Shown in pieces: positions 12,601 through 20,799 of a stretch of 64,000 bases of DNA (within the stretch, counting starts at the first letter, position 1; each line of letters begins with the position of its first letter). Location of the stretch: positions 1-64,000 of the forward strand of contig WNNJ02000216.1 of the NCBI GenBank assembly GCA_012934845.2, written 5' to 3'. The position numbers and the translations under genes were made by a program. A model generated the notes under the pieces. The model was not told where the DNA came from and ran no database searches. It saw nothing but the letters and a program-made list of their open reading frames with translations. The stretch is from Pomphorhynchus laevis (lineage: Eukaryota > Acanthocephala > Palaeacanthocephala > Echinorhynchida > Pomphorhynchidae).

Positions 12601-15600
12601 GTGGTTGCGGGGTACAGGTTGTAATATCGGTTCTGTAGAAACATCACAACACACTTTAGCGAGTTCGTTAGCTAAAATATCACGAACAATGTTATGCCTG
12701 ATAATTGTGACACCTCCGTTTCGACATGACATAGCATGATTAACTGTGGATGGTGATCCGCATGCACATCTTTGTGTTGCATTTCTTAGTGGAAGATTAT
12801 ATCTAGCACATATGGCATCTTGAAATTCTTGGGTGGTCAGTTGTGTATGTTTGTCGTGTGTCGGTTGATTGTTACACCAAGATAACGTCCCACGTTGTGA
12901 AGCATATATCACGACTTGCTTCTTCTCGGTGTCCAAACTTGTCAATATCCTCTCATATTTTAGGCGAGATGCTAAATTTCTTTCCTGTTTTATCTCGGCA
13001 ACCGCACATTTCTGAGCATTGCCTAAGCATGTTCCCGACATTCCCATAATTAGGGGCGTACATATCCGTATCGAATGCTGATATTTCATCTCGGCTTCTT
13101 CTATGGGATTTGATATACCTATTCCTCCATGTTTTGTGGGCAGCATACATATCTCCATGATTTCTTTTTCAATGTTGTTTTGTCCAAGTAAATTGGGAAG
13201 AAGAATTTTTGTAATTGATTTCTCAAAAGGTGTTAACCATGATACCTCTGTAGGGCATGTGCGCATTAAGTACCTCCATTTATGTTGAAGCGCGTGAACA
13301 AAAACGTAATAGGCTATTTGAGCATCAACTTCTGCGAGTTCGCTTATGTTTTCCACCATCCTAACCCAAAGTTTGATCCTTGATTTCGCAAAATTCTCAA
13401 TGTATTCGGCTGTTCCACAAGGAGACCCAAGAACGACAATTCCTTCTGGCGTGATGTTCAAGCCCGTTTCCCTGAATAATTGTTTGGCCTCGTCCAGGTT
13501 ATTTGACTGTATTAATAAATTGCATTTCGCGACGTTTATATGAAATCCATATTTCGGACCAATCGTCAATAACCTCTTCCATACAAGCGATATATCCTCA
13601 AGTGAACCGATACACGAAGCGTCATCCGCGTACCAACGATGTGTCACATTGCTGGCACATCGCTGTAGATCCTGTATCAAGGGAATTGACGCTGCGGCAA
13701 AAGCGGCCATCGCAAGGGGATCTCCCTGAGTAAAGCCTTCCTTCGATATAACGAATTCGTCTTCAACACATAAAATGGGTGATCGCTGGTAATAATTTTC
13801 CAGAGCGTTATGTATGGACGGACATATGAATTCAATGTTGGTTAAAGATAACTGCCTATTGATCGCGTTGAAAGCATTTCTCGCATCTATTTGTAGAACA
13901 CAATTTAGCGAGTTCGTCGAGAGTGTTTGTCTAATTGTGTGTACCACCGTTTCTGCGCCACATCTTTGTCCAGCACAAAGCTGTTTGTTCCCTGCGACAT
14001 TCTGAAGATCGTCAGACACCGTGAGCAATATCGCTTTCGATATTATTCTTCTACTCACTTCCCCTATCCCAATTGGCGCAACCCCTGGATTCTTATTTAA
14101 GGGAAATTAGTCTGCTTGCAGATAATGCCTGCATATTTATCTCACTGACGTGGTCAGTTGCAATACGTATCGCAATATCGGCCAAAGCATTAGAAAGACG
14201 GAAAGATTCGTGGTTATAATTATGCAACACGTCGCACCAATCAACCGCATTCATACCGGAAGGCCCACAGCTACCACGTGTTCTTTTTGCGGCACTCCGA
14301 ATGGCATCTTTGTCTATTGAAAAGAAGATAGTGTGATGATGATCTTTACAATCGGGTAATTTTGATTTAGAATACATTCCGCTTCTACAGCCTATGCATC
14401 CGGATGTAGGTGTTGGAGTACTTGCCTTACGCTGTCATTCGCAATCATGTCGCATAGTCTATGTAAACCCGATTGATTAGTACCCGTTTCTAGTAATTTC
14501 ATCGCCCGTCTTATTTTTCCATTTCGAATCAATCTCACAAACTCTCTATGCCATTTATTCTCTGATATATTCTCTCGAGTGTCGGGTATGCGATTTTTCA
14601 TACGCTCTTGTAGTATTTTACTCTCCTCAAACAAACTCGAAATGTTATTGTTTCTCCATAGGTTCAGTCTGCATTCTAGCACTTTCCGAATGACACTCAC
14701 TTTCTTGCATTCAACTTTTTGCGACTATTTGAACTGATATATCTGATTCGATGATCGAATTTGTAACACGTTGTTGTTCAATTTGTTGACAGTCTTGCTC
14801 CCGTTGAGGGTCTGCTTTATTTGTACACTCAGGTGCAGTACAATTAGTACATCTGCGATTTTATTTCGCACATCGGCAGCTTTTGCATTTTGCTGCTTGT
14901 CCATTGCACGTACAGCATTTCCTCATATTTGAAGGTTTTCCCTTTGGCATTAAGGAAGTCAATCGTTGTACGTAGTTTGTAATTTGAAGTATTTAACAAT
15001 CAGGACAATTGTACGTAGTTTGTAATTGTAAGTAGTTAATTTTTGTAATTAGTGTAAATCACTAATAGTTAAGCGGTTGTCGACAGATAGTTTTTTTTTA
15101 AGAATAATAACTTTATTGAAAAAGAAAAGTAAATTTTACAGAAATTAGGTTCCCGTCGCGCATTCGCAGACATAGTGAAGAAGACATAATTAGACTTCGA
15201 GCACAGCGCAAAACTCGCTGTGGTGGGTAGTCATAAGATTAATAGGTTTGGAACAGCTGGAACGTGGCGAGCGTAAGCATGCGGAAACTGATCGTGCGAT
15301 TTCAAAACTGATGTCTCGTTTCATCTTTATGGCTAGATCAGGATAAGAACGCGTTGACCGATGCGTCAGTTTTGAAGCCGTGGTTTTGATTAATCTTTCC
15401 GCTTCAATGCCCATTCCTCCCGAAGTGGAGAAAATAAGAGGTATGAAAGACCCTCGTTCAACTAGCGCAATCCGTTCACTGTATTTGGCTTTCTTGCGAC
15501 TCTCGTTGTATTCGAAAACAGACTCAGGCTTCCTTGATATGTTCGATTGAGCAGGTGCAGCAAATACATTAACATCAAAAAATGTTCGCTCAAATCGACT

Positions 15601-18600
15601 ACCGTGTAGCCCGGAACAAACTATGTCAAGACGCGCGCTTGGATCACGGGTTGTTGTTCGTTCGAAAGTAATATTTTCAGAAACCTCGGTTAGCTGAGGT
15701 TCGCAAGCTACGCCGTGAGATATGCGGCTAAGATAGTGTGAGATGATGTCGCGGACTGCATTATGCCGGATCGAAGGCAAAGCACCTCGTCTACATGATA
15801 AGGAATGAGCCACACTGACTCGAGTGCCGCAAATGCAGTTGCTAACTCCAATCTTAGGATCAGTATGTCCATACCTTGCGTTCAAAGCATCCCTGAATTC
15901 GTTCGAAGAAAGATGAAAATTTTCATGCTTGAGCGGAAGCGCACTTAACCACGAAGAAGCTCCACTGCGAGCAGCATGCGCGATAAATTTATAAAATATA
16001 ACTTTAATATATAACTCATAAAATATATTATAATATATTACTTATTTATAATATAAATACTTCAATTATTTAAGTAAAAAATTGCTGCTCCGGAATATGC
16101 TAAAAACTGAAGTGGAAAAATAAAAGTTTAAAAGTTTCATTTCATAAAACGTAAGTTTTATAATATAATCTGGTATCTTGTTCATGAGTAAAGTGTTCAA
16201 TAATGATCTATTATTTTGGCAAATAATATGTTTCAGCGTATTGTTTTGATATGAATACATAATATTAATATTAATTAATATTAATAATTACTATCAAAGT
16301 TTGTAAATAGTTGATACTGATCCATTATTGATAAAGAATTATTGTAGCTGGATCAAAAATGGGAAAATTAAATTTGATGTTTCGCTAACTTATTTTTTAT
16401 TTGTTATTTTTTATTTTTATTTTTTAACTTGATTTAAATTACATAAAATATAAAAACAATTTTTAATTTTATTATTTAATTATTAAATTTTGATTTAGCA
16501 TTATTATGTTTTGTTTATTTTATAATTATATAACAATACGTAGACTCAGTTATCTGATTTGATTTCCTCTGATTAAATTTGATTATTTAACGTACATTAT
16601 TCTAATACAAACAAATTGGCCCCGCTGCTATGTTGGGTAGAGGAATTAGAGGTCGAAACCTTGATAGCATAGCAGTTACTCCTGATGACCTCTAATTCTT
16701 ATTCTAATACATCGTCTGTTATTTATAAATCAATTCATAAAAATGACGTTTATTTAAAATTTTATTTTTTATTTTTTATTTTTATTTTTATTTTTATTTT
16801 TTAACTTGATATAAATTATAGAAAATCTAAAAACAATTATTAATTTTATTATTTAATTATTAAATTTTGATTTAGCATTATTGTTTTGTTTTTTTATAAT
16901 TATATAACAATACGTAGACTCAGTTATCTGATTTGATTTGTTCTACTGACATAGAACAAATTAATTAACTCTAAAGACGAGTTATAAAAATAAATTTAAT
17001 TTGTATATTTAAAAATAGATAATCATATATATGTAATAATAACTTTAACAAATAATTATTGGAGTTGAATCAAATGAAAGAAGAAATTATTTTCGATATT
17101 TCATTAACTTCTGTAAGCATCTTCAGAAAATTACAGTAATCTTCAGAAAATTAAAATTTTCTGAAGATGCTAACATTAGTTAGAGAAATATCAAAAATAA
17201 TTTCCTCTCTTTTTATTTTATTTTTTATTTTTATTTTTTTTTTTATTTTATTTTTTATTTTTATTTTTTAACTTGATTAAAATTATAGAAAATCTAAAAT
17301 TTTATTTTTTATTTTATTTTTTTTAACTTGATTTAAATTATAGAAAATCTAAAAACAATTATTAATTTTATTATTTAATTATTAAATTTTGATTTAGCAT
17401 TATTATGTTTTGTTTATTTTATAATTATATAACAATACGTAGACTCAATTAGCTGATTTAATCATTATAAACTTCAAATCAAAACTGTAAGCAAATAGCG
17501 TTGAAAACTGAATTATATTCTTATTCTTATTCTGATACAACGTCTGTTATTTATTAGTCAATTTATAAAAATGACGTTTAGTTTAAATTTCAATTTTTTT
17601 AACTTGATTTAAATTATAGAAAATCTAAAAACAATTATTTATTTTATTATTTAATTATAAAATTTTGATTTAGCATTATTAAATTTTGATAAGCATTATT
17701 AACATTATTATGTTTTGTTTATTTTATAATTATATTAAATACGTAGACTCAGTTAGCTGATTTAATTCTGCTAGCATCTTCAATTTAATTTGATGTTTCG
17801 CTAACTTCTGTTAGCATCTTTAATAAAGATGAGTAAAGTGTTCAATAATGATCTATTATTTTGGCAAATAATATGTTTCAGCTTATTGTTTTGATATGAA
17901 TACATAATATTAATATTAATTAATATAATTAATATTAATAATTACTATCAAAGTTTGTAAATAGTTGATACTGATCCATTATTGATAAAGAATTATTGTG
18001 GCTGGATCAAAAATGGGAAAATTTAATTTGATGTTTCGCTAACCTCTGTTAGCATCTTTAATAAATTACAATCTTGTAATTTTCTGAAGGATTGTAATTA
18101 TTAATTGTAACTAATAGCAAAATATCAAATTAAATTTTCCCATTTTTTGATTCAGCTCCAATAAGTAATTATTTACTTAATTACTTTCCTCCTGATGACC
18201 TCTAATTTTTATTCTTATCGATCGTCTAATATTTATTATTCAATTCATAACAATTGATTTTTATTTTTTTATTATTTAAAAATTATAATATTTTTTGATG
18301 TATACATACGATAAAATCATTCATTAAACTTTTTAAAAATTAGCAGAAAAACAATTTCGTATTGAGAATACATAGTCTCAGTATTTTGGACAGACTCTAT
18401 ATTGAGTTATAAGAGTTATATTGAGTCAATTTAGAGTTAAGACTCTAAATTGTATTTGATTCGATATATGGATGGTTATTAATAATATACTGTGTATTAG
18501 AATAAGATACTAGATAGTTTTATCAGAGGAAATACATCATTAACATGTATTTGGCCATGCTGCTATGTTGGTTAGAGGAGTTAGGGGCCGAAACCTGATA

Positions 18601-20605
18601 GCATAGCAATTCCACCTAATGACATCTATTCTATTATAATCATTATACATCTATTATACATCGTCTGTTATTTATTAGTCAATTTTTAAAAATTGATTTT
18701 TAATTTAAAATTTCAATTATAATACATCATTACCATGTATTTGGCCCCGCTGCTATGTTGGGTAGAGGAGTTAGGGGCCGAAACCTGATAGCATAGCAGT
18801 TCCTCCTGATGACCTCTAATTCTTATTCTGATACAACGTCTGTTATTTATTAGTCAATTCATAAAAATGACGTTTATTTTAAATTTCAATTTTTTTATTT
18901 TAACTTGATTTAAATTATAGAAAATCTAAAAACAATTATTAATTTTATTATTTAATTATTAAATTTTGATTTAGCATTATTATGTTTTGTTTATTTTATA
19001 ATTATATTCAATACGTAGACTCAATTAGCTGATTTAATCTCAAATGACAGAGTTTAAAATCAAAGGCTAATAATAATTATTACAAGCAAACATTGGCTAT
19101 CTCTTCTGTTGATCGAAAATGATCGTAAACAGGTTTTCCATATGTAGAGCGTGGCGCTCTTAAACAGTCAGATGCAGCACCAGCTAAGGCATATGAAATT
19201 TTCTCTCTTATATTTTTTATTATTTGAGGATATGGGAGTTCGCGTTTTGAGCTTAATTGTGAGGCTATTTGATTCATTATCCTATTAGATTCCTGACTTG
19301 ATCCTCTTGAAGACGAAAAAATTAACGGACTGAAATGCGCCTGTTCTAAACTTGAAATTCGCTCTCCATACTTCGATATGTTCCGTCATAAAAATGACGT
19401 TTATTTTAAATTTCAATTTTTTATTTTTTATTTTTATTTTTTAACTTGATTAAAATTATAGAAAATCTAAAAACAATTATTAATTTTATTATTTAATTAT
19501 TAAATTTTGATTTAGCATTATTATGTTTTGTTTATTTTATAATTATATAAAATAAGTAGACTCAGTTAACTGATTTAATAGTAAGGCAAAATAGCCTTAT
19601 GGCTATTTAAATTATAGAAAATCTAAAAACAATTATTAATTTTATTATTTAATTATTAAATTTTAATTATGTTGAATCGAGGAACAGGGGTCGAAACCTG
19701 ATAGCATAGCAGTTCCTCCTGATTACCACTAATTCTTATTCTGATACAACGTCTGTTATTTTTTAGTCAATTCATAAAAATTGATTTTTATTTTTAATTT
19801 TAGTTTATAATTCATCTTAATATAAATTATATAAAATCTTATAACAATTATTTATTATTAATTAATTTTTTATTATTTAACTATTTAACTTTTATTTTGC
19901 ATTATTTTTAATTTGCAATATAAAATACGTAGACTCAGTTAGCTTATTTAATGAAAGCCAAATTAAATTAATTTTAAATTAATAATATAATTTAATTTAA
20001 TTTTTAACTAAAAGTTAAAAAGACCATTCTTGCATAATATCGAATAGAAAACAATATTAATTAGAAAATAAAGCATTCATGAATTGATGCAATAAAACTT
20101 TTATAATAACAATAAAAAGTGAATTCGATAGCATATATTTAAGAAAATTGACATACCTCTGTAACATGTTTCTTATTTTATCACCGAGGAGAACATAACT
20201 GATCTGTTCGCCAACGCTTTCCCTTATCAATGCACGGATATGTCTAGCCAGGCCAGCATGAATCGAACCACACAAGCCTTTATCGGATGATAAGATAATT
20301 GCAAGAGATTTACCAGTCGTGTTGATGGATTCGTTCGGCTTACTTAAACCAGTTTTTTCGTAAAATTCTAAAGGAGAATCTAAATTAAAAAACAAGCCAA
20401 GACGACATACCCATTGCACCAGACCCAAAAGCCTTAGAGACATTAAGTTCACGTTCAGCTCTCGCGTATTTCGAGGCAGACACCATCTTCATTGATTTTG
20501 TAATCTTCTGTATACTTACTACCGAACGCAGTCGTCTACTTACTAAAAATTATTATAATACTTCAAGTAATTGTAACTTGACTTACTATCTTTGAGAGTA
20601 GGCAT
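3569..20605 (-). CDS. ATP5F1C: ATP synthase F1 subunit gamma (six exons, about 17 kb)
   Basis: Rotor-shaft subunit of mitochondrial F1-ATPase. Coding exons on the minus strand are 20605-20587, 20542-20411, 20379-20157, 8121-7978, 7927-7707 and 3687-3569. They total 858 nt (285 residues plus TAG), all junctions are GT-AG and phases are compatible. The N-terminal helix ([32 protein letters not shown]), the central [17 protein letters not shown] block, and the C-terminal helix ([20 protein letters not shown]..., [18 protein letters not shown]) match the family end to end. The mature mammalian protein is about 273 residues. No transit peptide precedes MPTLKDI, because an in-frame TAA abuts the ATG. 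Introns are 44, 31, 12035, 50 and 4019 bp, and the two long ones are packed with retroelements. I infer a live single-copy gene, because no frame damage is seen. Confidence 0.9.
3928..4055. repeat. Tandem repeat, about 8 x 16 bp
   Basis: About eight head-to-tail copies of GTTAATAGAAGTTAAT with one or two substitutions. Minisatellite inside intron 5. Confidence 0.9.
4085..4260. repeat. Degenerate copy of the 340-bp repeat (5' half)
   Basis: Matches the block GCATAGCAGTTCC..TGATGACCTCT..TTATTCT.ATACA.CGTCTGTTATTTATTAGTCAATTCAT shared by other copies in the window, with several substitutions. Confidence 0.6.
4310..4743 (-). mobile_element. RLE-type LINE, 5'-truncated C-terminal fragment
   Basis: An open frame of 113 codons (4743-4402) matches the extreme C-terminus of the RLE LINE proteins in this window: the [20 protein letters not shown] block, [12 protein letters not shown], then the arginine-rich end. 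Only the region after the endonuclease core is left, and an apparent 3' UTR reaches to about 4310. Orientation is the same as the host gene. The 5' truncation is typical of target-primed insertion. Confidence 0.85.
5277..6135. repeat. Three or four overlapping copies of the 340-bp repeat
   Basis: Copies or part-copies occur at about 5277-5490, 5515-5560, 5690-5830 and 5870-6135. Each carries some of the consensus blocks: TTCTGATACAACGTCTGTTATTTATTAG, then an AT-rich body with GATTTAGCATTATTATG, then the closing TACGTAGACTCAGTTA.CTGATT. No protein coding. Confidence 0.7.
6136..7082. other. AT-rich intron sequence; one short GC-richer patch
   Basis: Mostly AT-rich with no gene. At 6284-6409 on the minus strand a GC-richer patch holds a 41-codon ATG-to-TAA frame containing [21 protein letters not shown] do not recognise it. 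It could be a relic of a coding repeat, and there is too little to call a gene. Confidence 0.35.
7083..7127. repeat. Perfect palindrome, 20-bp arms
   Basis: ATATGGTTGACTACATCATG (7083-7102) and its exact reverse complement (7108-7127) are separated by five bases. Lies in intron 5. Confidence 0.9.
7707..7927 (-). CDS. ATP5F1C: ATP synthase gamma, exon 5
   Basis: Encodes [20 protein letters not shown], then [20 protein letters not shown] and [15 protein letters not shown], matching the region leading into the C-terminal helix. Acceptor AAG ends at 7928 and the donor GTGAGT starts at 7706. It is separated from exon 4 by a 50-bp intron. Confidence 0.93.
7978..8121 (-). CDS. ATP5F1C: ATP synthase gamma, exon 4
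   Basis: Encodes [16 protein letters not shown], then [19 protein letters not shown] and [12 protein letters not shown]. Acceptor TTTAG ends at 8122 and donor GTAAAG starts at 7977. This corresponds to the variable globular segment of gamma. Confidence 0.9.
8598..8670 (+). repeat. LINE 5'-leader-like scrap
   Basis: A run of about 50 bp (TTGGTTTCTAATAAACATAC, then ATTTGAGATATAATAACATAC) is nearly repeated at 48609-48660, upstream of another LINE. The word TATAAACATACA also begins the leaders of the LINEs at 48690 and 64000 (minus). Probably a LINE leader remnant. Confidence 0.5.
8700..11990 (+). mobile_element. RLE-type non-LTR retrotransposon, nearly full-length (copy A)
   Basis: Single-ORF LINE with an N-terminal cysteine cluster, a central reverse transcriptase, and a C-terminal CCHC knuckle plus restriction-like endonuclease. 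This is the R2/R4/NeSL style of architecture; the exact clade is not determined. An A/T-rich 3' tail (AATAATAATAAAAAAAAATAAAA type) follows the ORF. It lies in intron 3 of the ATP synthase gamma gene, antisense to it, and is convergent with copy B. Confidence 0.88.
8726..11890 (+). CDS. RLE LINE polyprotein (RT + restriction-like endonuclease)
   Basis: A 1054-codon frame. A cysteine cluster [19 protein letters not shown] lies near residues 37-55. A GGAGPSGL block precedes the RT near 350. RT motifs include [36 protein letters not shown] and the catalytic YADDS near 570. A CxC...H...C knuckle followed by IRHDELRD lies near 857-880, then the endonuclease core RLDIVC...[10 protein letters not shown] near 925-950. 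Relatives begin MPx[15 protein letters not shown], and that start is present here at 8763 in another frame, so the N-terminus is shifted once near 8830 and this ATG may not be the ancestral start. The rest looks intact and it could retain enzymatic function. Confidence 0.88.
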   Translation: MTYNQSPFNKDSYASRKAFDISPLLYVQWTSGEMHICQCVKADTPCLNCRAANCCNRPRIVKDFLCQNKNIDDTHRLGSDTHQLGDTPPSNSQSMVNQLNQNKLIDVIYRPENTVKNTPSTETFQKPDAKDRQTLPLNNQKLNNHEELIGTIYDTVISWRPNLIHLPRCKASKQFIDILSQKIEVVAKKEQGEQYALKEYIVICHLILQRIETKKIKVIRKTLQRRLESWHLKQYNNLFGEAQILQLKAIQNKNWTSQKKQDKSKTFSKLMQAGNTNAAMRVLEKERCENPVFKQDEEINGRTVLEHLMDLHPEARNVPRDAVLTTPFKNCNRHHPSIFENIDQNTVLQAAKRVHGGAGPSGLTAENFRNMVSSFGQSSVRLASAIADFAIRIASEPMSPTSLEPYVVSRIVALNKNPGIRPIGIGNVLRRIIGKIILLTIQPDLQKVASNKQLCAGQSAGLSYAVHSIQDDFQNNKNYAVLSIDAKNAFNLSNRHLMLANIGNICPALEKILHNTYSFDTIRVGEGGKLRSRNGYTQGDPLAMAAFAVSSLPLIARIEDQVPGIRQYWYADDSTFVGTLSDIQTVWKLLHKVGPDYGYIVNPRKSKLLIYTDLNSQANSIFAGENMSINNDGIVILGSPIGTKKFVENFCAQKISEWAQLVDSMASLAEVDAQSVKAAYCISAQMKWIHLFRNVQCECKWLEPLGTTIKTKLLSALFDRDLENIIKDVCSLPARKGGLGILDPIQEAKHQYMSSRLLSSSLNDFKTMQNLRSLMVDKVREIRDIRDKSYDDMRINFERDMSQELQRAIQFASQKGASNWLTCRPLASQGFHMSTCEFRDALSVRYGLTPTNLPKFCICKEINTTTHALSCKRGPMNFIRHDELRDCLTNVLKEVCVNVHTEPILTPVNNNTSFQRITTTREREARLDIVCNSLFGGRLKRTFFDVCVFNNHAPAYLHKSTEQTFRFHEERKRAKYDERLIEIENGGFCPIIWATSGATGPVANTCIRKIAKKLGQKRGTDYPSSKSWLRTKFSVISGKMASACLRTSRQTENA
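12121..14950 (-). mobile_element. RLE-type LINE, full-length but broken (copy B)
   Basis: Ancestral start [20 protein letters not shown] at 14950, followed by CKSC.C...CTNCTAPEC. The body is spread over frames at about 14700-14392, 14377-14093 and 14058-12121. The last (645 codons) holds the RT from [10 protein letters not shown] through [18 protein letters not shown] and the catalytic YADDAS, then CxC...[14 protein letters not shown] and the endonuclease ARSDIVC...[10 protein letters not shown]. An in-frame TAA after the cysteine cluster and two or three frame changes inactivate it. In the endonuclease the residue before the catalytic Asp is Ser rather than the Leu of copy A. Confidence 0.88.
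15100..15981 (-). mobile_element. RLE-type LINE, 5'-truncated (copy C)
   Basis: Starts within the [18 protein letters not shown] segment near 15981. It continues through NARYGH...[49 protein letters not shown] and the C-terminal [11 protein letters not shown] block, and stops at 15190. It encodes the knuckle and complete endonuclease but no RT. A T-run and AT-rich 3' sequence follow to about 15100. It is in the same orientation as copy B and the host gene. Confidence 0.88.
16183..16385. repeat. Segmental duplication, first copy
   Basis: About 200 bp starting TGAGTAAAGTGTTCAATAAT is repeated almost exactly at 17828-18026. It ends inside the fold-back repeat (GGATCAAAAATGGGAAAATT). Confidence 0.85.
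16395..16945. repeat. 340-bp repeat: one 3' part and one near-complete copy
   Basis: 16395-16575 is the AT-rich body and closing TACGTAGACTCAGTTATCTG. 16595-16945 is nearly complete. In it CTGCTATG (16625-16632) pairs with CATAGCAG (16668-16675), and GAATTAGAGGTC (16643-16654) pairs with GACCTCTAATTC (16687-16698), so the stems interleave. No coding and no clear Pol III A/B boxes; SINE or MITE status is open. Confidence 0.8.
17055..17216. repeat. Fold-back repeat (MITE-like)
   Basis: Imperfect inverted repeat with arms of about 55 bp. The left arm (GAAATTATTTTCGATATTTC... GCATCTTCAGAAAATT) is mirrored on the right by AATTTTCTGAAGATGC ... GAAATATCAAAAATAATTTC. It shares outer sequence (ATTGGAGTTGAATCAAA) with the copy at 17995-18170. 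No transposase. Confidence 0.75.
17217..17770. repeat. Two 3'-part copies of the 340-bp repeat
   Basis: AT-rich bodies ending TACGTAGACTCAATTAGCTG (about 17450) and TACGTAGACTCAGTTAGCTG (about 17762). The first is preceded by a low-complexity TTTTATTTTT run. Confidence 0.75.
17828..18026. repeat. Segmental duplication, second copy
   Basis: Near-identical to 16183-16385, with a few substitutions and one small insertion in the AATATTAATTAATAT tract. It runs into the fold-back repeat. Confidence 0.85.
17995..18170. repeat. Fold-back repeat (MITE-like), second copy
   Basis: The left arm GGATCAAAAATGGGAAAATT TAATTTGATGTTTCGCTAAC is mirrored by a right arm ending AAATTTTCCCATTTTTTGAT. Arms are about 60 bp with a few mismatches. 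Part-copies occur at about 5115-5170, 16331-16385 and 17785-17830. Confidence 0.75.
18480..19045. repeat. Two copies of the 340-bp repeat in tandem
   Basis: The first (about 18480-18715) begins with the extended lead AGAATAAGATACTAGATAG and is cut after TTATTTATTAGTCAATTT. The second (18720-19040) is near complete from the AATACATCATTACCATGTATT hairpin to TACGTAGACTCAATTAGCTG. Confidence 0.85.
19080..19386 (-). mobile_element. RLE-type LINE, 5'-truncated C-terminal scrap (copy E)
   Basis: The minus strand encodes [20 protein letters not shown], then [20 protein letters not shown], and ends with [20 protein letters not shown] and a short tail. These are the last ~100 residues of the RLE LINE family. 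One stop interrupts it. At its 5' edge it abuts the 340-bp repeat at base 19387. Confidence 0.8.
19387..19945. repeat. Three part-copies of the 340-bp repeat
   Basis: About 19387-19582 (3' part ending AAGTAGACTCAGTTAACTG), 19605-19665 (body fragment) and 19670-19945 (near complete, diverged body, ending TACGTAGACTCAGTTAGCTT). Confidence 0.75.
20157..20379 (-). CDS. ATP5F1C: ATP synthase gamma, exon 3
   Basis: Encodes [20 protein letters not shown], then [20 protein letters not shown] and [14 protein letters not shown]. The donor is GTATGT at 20156. This is the Rossmann-like core of gamma, and the SSDKGLCG block is diagnostic. It is preceded by a 31-bp intron (20410-20380). Confidence 0.94.
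20380..20410 (-). other. 31-bp intron 2 of the gamma gene
   Basis: GTATGTCGTC...TTTAATTTAG. Retaining it would introduce a TAA. Removing it joins GAM to [11 protein letters not shown] exactly where the family aligns. Unusually short for an animal intron. Confidence 0.8.
20411..20542 (-). CDS. ATP5F1C: ATP synthase gamma, exon 2 (N-terminal helix)
   Basis: Encodes [20 protein letters not shown], then [20 protein letters not shown] and GAM. This is the conserved N-terminal coiled-coil helix. The acceptor TTTTTAG ends at 20543. A second AG four codons in is less consistent with the alignment DISRRL. Confidence 0.93.
20587..20605 (-). CDS. ATP5F1C: ATP synthase gamma, exon 1 (ATG, no transit peptide visible)
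   Basis: Nineteen coding bases give MPTLKDI, matching the mature mammalian N-terminus (ATLKDI). The donor is GTAAGT. The base triplet directly before the ATG is an in-frame TAA and no AG acceptor lies between, so a conventional upstream transit-peptide exon cannot join here. Trans-splicing, a non-canonical acceptor or true loss of the presequence remain open. Confidence 0.75.
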
Positions 20606-20799
20606 TTAAAGATTATCTGTTCACGATCTTTTAAATAATCTTAAAATATATAATTAATATAAAAAACATTCTATTGTCTTAGAATTCTGAATAAATTGCA
20701 AATTAAAAAATCAAACCTGGAATTTTTTAAATTAAAATCTAAAAAATGCATTCCATTGTCCTAGAATTTTGAACTAAAGCCATTGAAAATTAATACATT

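Larger units (their letters stand above)
8122..20156 (-). other. Intron 3 of the gamma gene (12.0 kb)
   Basis: Donor GTATGT at 20156, acceptor TTTAG ending at 8122. It holds one near full-length RLE LINE on plus, one full-length broken copy and two truncated copies on minus, about eight copies of the 340-bp repeat and two fold-back repeats. The stretch 8166-8590 holds no recognisable gene. Confidence 0.85.

Noticed and set aside
16643-16698. Hammerhead ribozyme in the 340-bp repeat (CTGATGA and GAAA both present, with a 12-bp stem between them)
   Set aside because: Two extra bases separate the stem from GAAA, and only about 25 bases lie between GAAA and CTGATGA, too few for the other two stems. 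The core does not close.
16625-16698. HDV-like ribozyme, suggested by the interleaved stem order
   Set aside because: The linker between the first two strands is about 10 bases and no P3 hairpin is visible. Topology alone is not enough.
20057-20452. Single-exon 131-codon protein containing the gamma-subunit core
   Set aside because: Its first and last residues read through a 31-bp intron and past a GTATGT donor. The spliced model matches the family better and stays in frame.
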